From the NCBI GenBank assembly GCA_043777795.1, contig JAYWHJ010000031.1, forward strand, positions 1 to 13,668: 13,668 bases of DNA. Reading direction: 5' to 3'. This DNA comes from JAAFIP01 sp043777795. GTDB taxonomy: Bacteria > Pseudomonadota > Gammaproteobacteria > Burkholderiales > Burkholderiaceae_C. This document shows, in pieces, positions 6,855-13,668 of the stretch; the first letter of the stretch is position 1; each line of letters opens with the position of its first letter. Made by a program: the position numbers and the translations under genes. Under the pieces are notes generated by a model. The model did no database searches and was not told the DNA's origin. It worked only from the letters and a program-made list of their open reading frames with translations.

Positions 6855-8363
6855 CTAAAGCGACGATGCGTTCTTTCGAAGTAAACCGTAGAAAAAGCCG
6901 TCGTGTCCACCCAAATGATTGTCAGGCAAGGTCCCGGGCTGTAGCGGCCTTTGCGGTAATAAATGACCCAGAGAGGGCAGTAATACAGCATCTTTGTGGC
7001 GCGCAACAAACGTTTGCATCTGCTCTTGCCCTTCTGCCTTGAAAACCGAGCATGTGCAGTAGAGCATGACTGCCTCGGGCTTGAGCATGGGCCACAGGGC
7101 GTCGAGCAGAACCCGCTGTTGCAAAGCGAGTTGAGAAATGTCTGTTTCCCGGCGCAACCAACGTATATCAGGGTGGCGCCGCACGATTCCGGATGCGGTG
7201 CAAGGTGCGTCGAGCAAAATCGCATCGAACGGCTGCCCGTCCCACCAAGCTTGGGGATTGGCAGCGTCCGCCACCACAATATGAGCCGATAGCTGCAAAC
7301 GCTGTAAATTGTCCTCAATACGCTGACATCTGGCGGCATCGATATCCAACGCCAGCAGTTCTATGGCAATGCTTTTACTTGCAGCGTATTCCAGTAGATG
7401 GGCTGTTTTACCGCCGGGGGCTGCGCAGGCGTCTAGTACCCGCAGAGTTTTACCGCTAGTTGTTTGCGCGAGGGACAGTGCATCCAACAGCAAGGGGGCA
7501 GCCATTTGCGCTGCGGCGTCTTGCACTGAAAACCAACCTTCGGTGTAGCCTGGCAAGCCCGGCACGTATGCACTATGGCCAAGCTGCAACCCGCTATCTG
7601 CCACTTCTTGTGCTTCAATATTCATAACTTCCAGTGCCGATTTATATCTTGCTAGCGTCGAATTTTTGGCGTTAATCCTGAGGGTTAACGGGGCAGAAAA
7701 TGCGTTAGCCTGCAAAATACTCTGCCATTGCTCTGGGTGTTCTCGCTGCAAACGTTGTATCCACCAGGCGGGGTGGTTCCACTGCGCCTGGGGTTGGCGC
7801 TGCGCCACTGCCAGCAGCGCTTCCCGTTCACGCAAGAACCTGCGTAAGCAGGCATTGATAAAACTGGCTTGCGGGTAAGTGGCCGGGTTACGCTTGGCGG
7901 CTTCGACAGCTTGATTCACCAAAGTGTGCACTTCGTAGCGGGCGCCACCTGCGCTGCCAGCTTGTGCTGCGTCATCAACTAAGGCATTGTCTGCTGCGCC
8001 ATCGTCACCGGGTACCAGCGCCAAGGCCAACACGCTGCAGAGCAACGCGTCGGCCGCCGCACTGGGCGTACGCGAGGCCAATGCTGCGCGCAAAGCGAGC
8101 GCGGTTCCGTAATGGCGCAGCACCGCGAACGACAAGGCCTGCACCCCCGGACGTAACGCGCTTTCAATGTCTAACTGTGCAGTAGTCCATGATTTACCTG
8201 CACGGACCGCGATCAAAACTTGTGCGACTGCATTGAGCTGCCGCCATAAAGGTACTGCGCCAGCAGGCGCTTTAGATGTCCTTGAGTTGCCCGCAGCTGT
8301 GCTGTCTGCACTGTCGCTGGTGTGTGGGGTGGGGGGCGGATTTGCCCGGCCGTGTTGTGCCAT
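6855..8363 (-). CDS. rsmB: 16S rRNA (cytosine-967-C5)-methyltransferase RsmB
   Basis: RsmB uses S-adenosylmethionine to methylate C967 of 16S rRNA in the small subunit. An N-terminal NusB-like RNA-binding region (about 38-190) precedes the NOL1/NOP2/Sun methyltransferase domain. The SAM-binding motif Asp-Ala-Cys-Ala-Ala-Pro-Gly-Gly-Lys-Thr is at 311-320. The two conserved cysteines are Cys388 in Asp-Ala-Pro-Cys and catalytic Cys438 in Thr-Cys-Ser. Their 50-residue spacing equals that of the E. coli pair as I recall it. At 502 residues it exceeds the usual 430-450, mainly through a Pro/Ser/Thr-rich N-terminal tail of about 35 residues. No Shine-Dalgarno precedes the ATG, and a -10-like box lies only 9 bases upstream. 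It heads the DUF4390-kinase-regulator series. Confidence 0.95.
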   Translation of the reverse strand: MAQHGRANPPPTPHTSDSADSTAAGNSRTSKAPAGAVPLWRQLNAVAQVLIAVRAGKSWTTAQLDIESALRPGVQALSFAVLRHYGTALALRAALASRTPSAAADALLCSVLALALVPGDDGAADNALVDDAAQAGSAGGARYEVHTLVNQAVEAAKRNPATYPQASFINACLRRFLREREALLAVAQRQPQAQWNHPAWWIQRLQREHPEQWQSILQANAFSAPLTLRINAKNSTLARYKSALEVMNIEAQEVADSGLQLGHSAYVPGLPGYTEGWFSVQDAAAQMAAPLLLDALSLAQTTSGKTLRVLDACAAPGGKTAHLLEYAASKSIAIELLALDIDAARCQRIEDNLQRLQLSAHIVVADAANPQAWWDGQPFDAILLDAPCTASGIVRRHPDIRWLRRETDISQLALQQRVLLDALWPMLKPEAVMLYCTCSVFKAEGQEQMQTFVARHKDAVLLPSLGHLLPQRPLQPGTLPDNHLGGHDGFFYGLLRKNASSL

Positions 8364-8372
8364 CGTGATGTC

Positions 8373-8402
8373 AATATACCTGTGTGTTTGGGGCTAGCGC
8401 AA
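8373..8402 (-). promoter_or_regulatory. Candidate rsmB promoter, close to the start codon
   Basis: On the minus strand TTGCGC (8402-8397) and TATATT (8378-8373) are 18 bp apart. The -10 ends 9 bases before the rsmB ATG, so transcription would start about 0-3 bases from the start codon. The -35 matches consensus at only three positions, so the call is tentative. Confidence 0.35.
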
Positions 8403-8559
8403 CGGCCCTGCTATGTTGCATCCAGTGTAGGGTGCGCGCACTATGTCATTGGACGAGAGAAAACCGATATCCGCGAACCAGTGACTAGACAACTCGCTGC
8501 CTGATACAGGCGCGATTCTAGCGCTTTCTGCCTTGTCGCTTGCCGGCTGGCTGTATGGG

Positions 8560-9138
8560 TTACATGGCCTGCGCAGGCCCAAATACAAAGATCCACGCCA
8601 AAAACGCAGCAGGAAATTGCGCCACTGAATCGTTATACGCCTGCACGCAGGCGTTATAGTCGCGCACCTTTTCTTGTGCCAATGAATTCTGGTGCTGCCA
8701 CAGCAAGGCTAGGCGCTGGGGAACCGCCGCACCGGCCAAGTCTTCATGGGTGTCGCATAGTCTTTGCCATGCATCTTGCATTACTTCGTACGCTGCCCGG
8801 ATCGAGGCGATATCGTCTACCGGGGGCGCAAGGTGTGGCTTAGCCAACACCCCAGCAATACAAGCTTGGAACTGTTTGGTCGCGAGCGCCAGGGGCCGCC
8901 AGCTGTTGGCTTCGTCTCCCAAGCTTGCCCAGGCTGAATCAGACTCTGGTGCATGAGACAAAGTGGCCAGCTCATGGCGGATAGCTTGCGCGCTAGACTG
9001 CCACTGCACGGCCAGTAATTGCAAAGCGCGCACCATATCGCCGCGCAACCTGACCAATCGGTTGTAAGCGCCCAAAGCCCAAAATACCGTCACAGCAAGC
9101 ACGGCCCAAAATACAAACGACGTCGGGAAAAAGTTCAT
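8560..9138 (-). CDS. LemA-like membrane-anchored protein (divergent)
   Basis: This 192-residue protein has one N-terminal membrane helix (about 8-27), immediately followed by Tyr-Asn-Arg-Leu-Val-Arg-Leu-Arg, the hallmark of LemA proteins. The rest is predicted helical. Near the end, Tyr-Asn-x-x-Val-x-x-x-Asn-x-Ser-Val-x-x-Phe-Pro is the second LemA signature. The C-terminus ends Phe-Val-Phe-Gly-Pro rather than the usual Gly-Phe-Lys type, and the middle is poorly conserved, so this is a divergent member. LemA proteins are envelope helical-bundle proteins of unclear function, often near HtpX-type proteases. It lies 196 bases upstream of rsmB on the same strand. No clear Shine-Dalgarno was seen at the ATG. 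Confidence 0.7.
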   Translation of the reverse strand: MNFFPTSFVFWAVLAVTVFWALGAYNRLVRLRGDMVRALQLLAVQWQSSAQAIRHELATLSHAPESDSAWASLGDEANSWRPLALATKQFQACIAGVLAKPHLAPPVDDIASIRAAYEVMQDAWQRLCDTHEDLAGAAVPQRLALLWQHQNSLAQEKVRDYNACVQAYNDSVAQFPAAFLAWIFVFGPAQAM

Positions 9139-9294
9139 AGCTATATGCTACAAGAATAAGTCATCATAGCTTTTTTCGCAGTATGACCGCATGCCCAAGT
9201 AGAGCTGATTGGAACGACTTAAGAGAACTGCGAGCGCGCTAGTTATTAGTAAAATCTCATTCTAGCCCAATAGAATTTCGCGGGAGAAGCTATT

Positions 9295-9331
9295 AAAAAA
9301 ATAGCGCATTGCTCCTCGCAATGCGCTATTT
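9295..9331 (-). terminator. Intrinsic terminator of the rpoBC operon
   Basis: On the minus strand the arms at 9331-9318 and 9312-9299 form a 14-bp perfect stem containing AATAGCGCATTGC, closed by a 5-base loop. The T-run on the minus strand extends to 9295. This is the strongest hairpin in the window and lies 63 bases past the rpoC stop. Confidence 0.92.
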
Positions 9332-9346
9332 ACATCTACGCCATGG

Positions 9347-9382
9347 TGCAAGGCCGAAAGACTGTTATCTTGCGGCCTTGCA
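9347..9382 (-). other. Second hairpin between rpoC and its terminator
   Basis: Perfect 10-base arms TGCAAGGCCG (9347-9356) and CGGCCTTGCA (9373-9382) surround a 16-base loop. The hairpin starts 11 bases after the rpoC stop and has no T-run. It could block 3' exonucleases or pause polymerase before the terminator. Confidence 0.65.
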
Positions 9383-9393
9383 AACACACCCCA

Positions 9394-12300
9394 TTACTGG
9401 GCTGGTTCGCTTTCAGTCGCAGCAACCTGCTCACCTTCGGCCAGTTCAGCGGCCTCCGAGTCGGCAATGGCGCGGCGCTCGGCATCGTCCATGTCTTCTT
9501 TGGTTTTGCGTGCATTGTGGTACGCAAGGCCAGTGCCGGCAGGGATCAGGCGACCCACGATCACGTTTTCCTTCAAACCACGCAGCTCGTCGCGCTTGCC
9601 CATGATGGCAGCTTCGGTGAGCACGCGGGTGGTTTCCTGGAACGACGCGGCAGAGATAAAGCTGTCGGTCGACAAAGAAGCCTTGGTGATACCCAGCAGC
9701 AAGTTAGTGAAGGTGACAGGGATCTTGCCAGCGGCGCGCAAGGCGTCGTTGGTGTCCAGCATCTCTGAGCGCTCAATTTGTTCGCCGTTGATGTAGGTTG
9801 AATCGCCTGCATTTTCTACCACTACGCGGCGCAGCATCTGGCGAACAATCACTTCAATGTGCTTGTCGTTGATCTTCACGCCTTGCAAACGGTACACATC
9901 CTGCACTTCGTCCACGATGTAGCGGGCCAGCTCTTCTACGCCCAGGAGGCGCAAAATGTCTTGCGGGTCGGCTGGGCCGTCCACCACGCTCTCGCCTTTG
10001 TTGACCACTTGGCCTTCGTGCACCAGGATGCTCTTTTCCTTAGGAATGAGCTCATCCCACACCTTGCCGTCTGGATCGGTGATCTGCAAGCGCACTTTGC
10101 CTTTGGTTTCCTTACCAAAGGACACGGTACCTGTGATCTCAGCCAGCATGCCTTTGTCTTTCGGCGAACGGGCTTCAAACAGCTCGGCCACACGCGGCAA
10201 ACCGCCGGTGATGTCACGGGTTTTCTGGCCTTCGACCGGAATACGCGCCAACACTTCACCAGGGCCTACGTCTTGACCGTCACGCACTTGGATCAGCGAA
10301 CCGACCTGGAAGCCAATGGTCACCGAGTGGTCGGTGCCTGGAATCTTCACTTCGTTACCCGATGCGTCGATCAGCTTGATCTGTGGGCGCACGATCTTGG
10401 TAGCGCCACGGCGCTTAGGATCAATTACCACCATGGTGGACAAACCGGTCACATCGTCCACTTGCTTGGCGACGGTGAGGCCTTCTTCCACGTTCTCAAA
10501 CTTCGCTTTACCAGCAAACTCGGTGATCACGGGGCGGGTGAGCGGATCCCAGTTGGCCAAAATAGCTCCAGCTTTCACGGCCTGGTCTGCTTTGACAGCC
10601 AACACAGCGCCATATGGCACCTTGTGGCGCTCGCGCTCGCGGCCGTTGTCGTCCACGATGATGATCTCGCCAGAACGTGCAATCACCACCAGCTCTTTTT
10701 TGCTGTTGGTCACATAGCGCATGGTGGCGTTAAAGCCTATCGAACCATTGCTCTTGGCCTCAACACTCGAAGCAATCGATGCACGCGATGCCGCGCCACC
10801 GATGTGGAAGGTGCGCATGGTTAGCTGCGTGCCTGGCTCACCGATGGACTGGGCTGCAATAATGCCAACCGCTTCGCCATGGTTGATAAAGCCGCCGCGA
10901 CCCAAGTCACGGCCGTAGCAGGTGGCGCACAGGCCAAAACGGGTTTCGCAGTTCAATGCGGTACGCACTTTAATCTCGTCTACACCCACAGCTTCGATCA
11001 AGTCGATCTCGTCCTCTTCCAGCATTTGGCCAGCTTTGACCAACACCGAGCGGTTCTCAGGATGAAGCACATCTTCCACCGCGGTTCGGCCCAACACACG
11101 GTCACGCAACGACTCGATCACTTCGCCGCCTTCGACGATAGCGCGCATGACTTGACCGTCGTGCGTGCCGCAATCGAGTTCGGTAATCACCAGATCTTGC
11201 ACCACGTCGCACAGACGACGGGTCAAGTAACCGGAGTTTGCTGTTTTGAGCGCCGTGTCGGCCAAGCCCTTACGCGCACCGTGAGTGGAGATGAAGTACT
11301 CCAGCACGTTCAGACCTTCACGGAAGTTGGCGGTAATAGGCGTCTCGATAATCGAGCCGTCAGGCTTAGCCATCAAACCGCGCATGCCGGCGACTTGGCG
11401 AATCTGCGCAGCGGAACCGCGTGCACCGGAGTCGGCCATCATGTAGATCGAGTTGAAGGACTCTTGCTCGACTTCTTTGCCATGGCGGTCGATGGTTTTT
11501 TCTTTCGAGAGCTGGGCCATCATGACCTTGGAGACTTCGTCACCGGCTTTGCCCCAGATGTCCACCACTTTGTTGTATCGCTCACCGGCAGTTACCAAGC
11601 CAGACGAATACTGGTTGGCGATTTCTTTGACTTCTTTGCCTGCGCGCTCAATGATGGCGTGCTTTTCTTTAGGCACCAGCATGTCGTCAATGGCGATCGA
11701 AATACCCGCCTGCGTCGCCAAGCGGAAGCCGCTTTGCAGCAGCTTGTCGGCAAACACTACCGTCTCTTTGAGTCCGCATTTGCGGAACGACACGTTGATC
11801 AGCTTGGAAATTTCTTTCTTCTTCAAGGCCTTGTTGATGTTGGAGAAAGGCAAGCCCTTAGGCAAGATTTCTGACAACAAGGCGCGGCCTACCGTGGTGT
11901 CCACCAGTTTTGTAGAGGGGATGAATTCACCCGTCTCTTTGTTCTTGGTGTACTCGGTCAAACGCACGGCGATCTTGGCGGTCAACTCGACTTGGCGGGC
12001 GTCCAATGCACGCAGCACTTCGCCAATGTCAGAGAAGATCAGGCCTTCGCCTTTGCCGTTGATACGCTCACGGGTGGTGTAGTACAAACCCAGCACCACG
12101 TCTTGAGACGGCACAATCGATGGCTCGCCTGAGGCGGGGAACAAAATATTGTTCGATGCCAGCATCAAGGTGCGGCACTCCATCTGCGCTTCGACCGATA
12201 ACGGTACGTGCACGGCCATTTGGTCGCCGTCAAAGTCGGCGTTAAAGGCAGAGCAGACCAGCGGGTGCAGTTGAATAGCTTTGCCTTCGATCAAGATAGG

Positions 12301-13608
12301 CTCAAAAGCCTGAATGCCTAAGCGATGCAAGGTCGGTGCGCGGTTCAGCATCACAGGGTGCTCTTTGATCACCTCTTCCAAGATGTCCCAGACCACTGGC
12401 GTGCCAGATTCAACCTCTTTCTTGGCAGCCTTGATGGTGGTAGCGATACCCATGGCTTCCAAGCGCGAGAAGATGAAGGGCTTGAACAACTCAAGCGCCA
12501 TCAGTTTGGGCAAACCGCACTGGTGCAGTTTGAGCGTAGGGCCCACCACGATCACAGAGCGACCGGAGTAGTCCACGCGTTTGCCCAGCAAGTTCTGGCG
12601 GAAACGACCGCTCTTACCTTTGATCATGTCGGCCAAAGACTTGAGCGTGCGCTTGTTCGCGCCGGTCATGGCTTTGCCACGGCGACCGTTGTCCAGCAAG
12701 CTGTCCACGGCTTCTTGCAGCATACGCTTTTCGTTGCGCGCAATGATCTCGGGTGCTTTGAGTTCCAGCAAGCGGCGCAGACGGCTGTTGCGGTTGATCA
12801 CGCGGCGGTACAGATCGTTCAAGTCAGACGTGGCGAAACGGCCACCATCCAAAGGCACGAGAGGACGCAGATCGGGCGGCAGCACCGGCAGCACTTCCAT
12901 CACCATCCACTCAGGCTTCATGCCTGATTTTTTGAACGCTTCGATGACCTTGAGGCGCTTGGCGTTTTTCTTGATCTTGACTTCAGAGCCCGTCAAGTCA
13001 TTGCGCAGCTTCTCGATTTCAGCATCCAGTTCAATGCCAGCCAAGAGTTCTTTGATGCCTTCAGCGCCCATTTTGGCGGTGAATTCATCGCCGTACTCTT
13101 TTTCTTTGGCATCGAAATCGTCTTCCGACATGATGCTGAATTTCTTCAACGGCGTCATGCCTGGATCGGTCACCACGTATGCTTCAAAGTACAGCACGCG
13201 CTCAATGTCGCGCAAAGTCATGTCGAGCACCAAGCCTAAACGCGATGGCAGGGACTTCAAGAACCAGATGTGGGCACAAGGTGCTGCCAGGTCGATGTGG
13301 CCCATACGCTCGCGGCGCACTTTGGTTTGGGTCACTTCTACGCCGCACTTCTCGCAGATCACGCCGCGATGCTTTAAGCGCTTGTACTTGCCGCACAGGC
13401 ATTCGTAGTCTTTGATAGGGCCAAAAATTTTGGCACAAAACAGACCATCACGCTCGGGCTTGAAGGTACGGTAGTTGATCGTTTCGGGTTTTTTGACTTC
13501 GCCAAAAGACCACGAGCGGATTTTTTCAGGCGACGCAATGCCAATGCGGATAGCATCAAAGTGCTCGTCTGGCGTAAACTGCTTGAACAGGTCGAGTAAA
13601 GATTTCAT
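9394..13608 (-). CDS. rpoC: DNA-directed RNA polymerase subunit beta'
   Basis: RpoC forms the catalytic clamp of core RNA polymerase with beta. The 1404-residue protein is full length (E. coli has 1407). The N-terminal zinc site is Cys70, Cys72, Cys85, Cys88. The active-site motif Asn-Ala-Asp-Phe-Asp-Gly-Asp at 456-462 carries the magnesium-binding Asp458, Asp460 and Asp462. The second zinc site is Cys813, Cys887, Cys894, Cys897. Gly-Glu-Pro-Gly-Thr-Gln-Leu-Thr-Met-Arg-Thr-Phe-His, part of the bridge helix/trigger loop region, follows. The C-terminal tail is acidic. An AAGGG-type ribosome site lies in the 21-base gap after rpoB. No interruption or missing key residue was seen. Confidence 0.99.
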   Translation of the reverse strand: MKSLLDLFKQFTPDEHFDAIRIGIASPEKIRSWSFGEVKKPETINYRTFKPERDGLFCAKIFGPIKDYECLCGKYKRLKHRGVICEKCGVEVTQTKVRRERMGHIDLAAPCAHIWFLKSLPSRLGLVLDMTLRDIERVLYFEAYVVTDPGMTPLKKFSIMSEDDFDAKEKEYGDEFTAKMGAEGIKELLAGIELDAEIEKLRNDLTGSEVKIKKNAKRLKVIEAFKKSGMKPEWMVMEVLPVLPPDLRPLVPLDGGRFATSDLNDLYRRVINRNSRLRRLLELKAPEIIARNEKRMLQEAVDSLLDNGRRGKAMTGANKRTLKSLADMIKGKSGRFRQNLLGKRVDYSGRSVIVVGPTLKLHQCGLPKLMALELFKPFIFSRLEAMGIATTIKAAKKEVESGTPVVWDILEEVIKEHPVMLNRAPTLHRLGIQAFEPILIEGKAIQLHPLVCSAFNADFDGDQMAVHVPLSVEAQMECRTLMLASNNILFPASGEPSIVPSQDVVLGLYYTTRERINGKGEGLIFSDIGEVLRALDARQVELTAKIAVRLTEYTKNKETGEFIPSTKLVDTTVGRALLSEILPKGLPFSNINKALKKKEISKLINVSFRKCGLKETVVFADKLLQSGFRLATQAGISIAIDDMLVPKEKHAIIERAGKEVKEIANQYSSGLVTAGERYNKVVDIWGKAGDEVSKVMMAQLSKEKTIDRHGKEVEQESFNSIYMMADSGARGSAAQIRQVAGMRGLMAKPDGSIIETPITANFREGLNVLEYFISTHGARKGLADTALKTANSGYLTRRLCDVVQDLVITELDCGTHDGQVMRAIVEGGEVIESLRDRVLGRTAVEDVLHPENRSVLVKAGQMLEEDEIDLIEAVGVDEIKVRTALNCETRFGLCATCYGRDLGRGGFINHGEAVGIIAAQSIGEPGTQLTMRTFHIGGAASRASIASSVEAKSNGSIGFNATMRYVTNSKKELVVIARSGEIIIVDDNGRERERHKVPYGAVLAVKADQAVKAGAILANWDPLTRPVITEFAGKAKFENVEEGLTVAKQVDDVTGLSTMVVIDPKRRGATKIVRPQIKLIDASGNEVKIPGTDHSVTIGFQVGSLIQVRDGQDVGPGEVLARIPVEGQKTRDITGGLPRVAELFEARSPKDKGMLAEITGTVSFGKETKGKVRLQITDPDGKVWDELIPKEKSILVHEGQVVNKGESVVDGPADPQDILRLLGVEELARYIVDEVQDVYRLQGVKINDKHIEVIVRQMLRRVVVENAGDSTYINGEQIERSEMLDTNDALRAAGKIPVTFTNLLLGITKASLSTDSFISAASFQETTRVLTEAAIMGKRDELRGLKENVIVGRLIPAGTGLAYHNARKTKEDMDDAERRAIADSEAAELAEGEQVAATESEPAQ

Positions 13609-13629
13609 AGCGATTCTTTCCCTTCTGAA

Positions 13630-13668
13630 TTAAGAACGTTCGAGTTCAATGTCCAGGCCCAAGGAACG
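13630..13668 (-). CDS. rpoB: RNA polymerase subunit beta, C-terminal end (partial)
   Basis: The last 12 codons plus TAA of the frame upstream of rpoC encode Arg-Ser-Leu-Gly-Leu-Asp-Ile-Glu-Leu-Glu-Arg-Ser. This matches the conserved C-terminus of RpoB (E. coli has Arg-Ser-Leu-Gly-Ile-Asn-Ile-Glu-Leu-Glu). The rest lies beyond the window edge. The stop is 21 bases before the rpoC start, as expected for the rpoBC operon. Confidence 0.93.
   Translation of the reverse strand, partial: RSLGLDIELERS

Noticed and set aside
6791..7339. N-terminal extension of the DUF4390 frame to 380 codons
   Set aside because: It would run far into the conserved methyltransferase domain of rsmB, and the extra sequence is Cys/Arg-rich and unlike a signal peptide.
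9859..11874. Two long plus-strand open frames (321 and 331 codons) opposite rpoC
   Set aside because: They are antisense to the highly conserved rpoC frame, are rich in His, Gln and Val as expected of reversed codons, have no ribosome site and resemble no family.
12325..13408. Plus-strand frames (200 and 275 codons) opposite the start of rpoC
   Set aside because: They are antisense shadows of rpoC with low-complexity Ser/Arg-rich products.
13633..13643. GAACGTTC palindrome near the right edge, similar to the core of the 781-800 site
   Set aside because: It lies within the rpoB coding end, is only 8 bases and lacks the central spacer, so it is probably chance.
1..13668. CRISPR array, IS element, integrase or toxin-antitoxin pair
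   Set aside because: No regularly spaced repeats, transposase or integrase motifs, or paired small overlapping genes were found on either strand.

Overview
The window reads as ordinary chromosome of a betaproteobacterium, most likely Burkholderiales (Comamonadaceae-like). This is inferred from the RpoB/RpoC sequences, from the gene order rsmB - DUF4390 - ntrY - ntrX-like - tRNA-Phe, and from the composition. No plasmid, phage, IS or CRISPR signature was found.

Left part, plus strand (1-2702): a small SemiSWEET-type sugar transporter (152-406), then about 430 bases without a convincing gene. Next come two genes that look co-transcribed: a GDSL/SGNH esterase made as an outer-membrane lipoprotein (836-1930) and an OmpW-family beta-barrel protein (1972-2637). 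The pair has a near-perfect palindrome (781-800) just upstream, which is a candidate operator, and a strong intrinsic terminator behind it (2677-2702).

Middle part, minus strand (2923-9138): reading in the direction of transcription, there is a divergent LemA-like membrane protein (9138-8560), then rsmB (16S rRNA m5C967 methyltransferase), a secreted DUF4390 protein whose stop overlaps the next start, an NtrY-type sensor kinase, an NtrX-like response regulator that lacks the usual AAA+ sigma-54 domain, and tRNA-Phe(GAA) with its own -10 box, leader hairpin and terminator. RsmB to the response regulator is probably one operon that joins ribosome maturation to envelope sensing and signal transduction.

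Right part, minus strand (9295-13668): the last 12 codons of rpoB, complete rpoC (1404 aa) and two successive 3' hairpins, the second a strong intrinsic terminator. This is the end of the core RNA polymerase operon.

I found no clearly new biological system. The points most worth a second look are the esterase-lipoprotein/OmpW pair with its palindromic operator, the C-A mismatch in the tRNA-Phe acceptor stem, the short NtrX-like regulator and the possible leaderless start of rsmB. Long open frames antisense to rpoC, ntrY and the esterase were judged to be codon-bias shadows.
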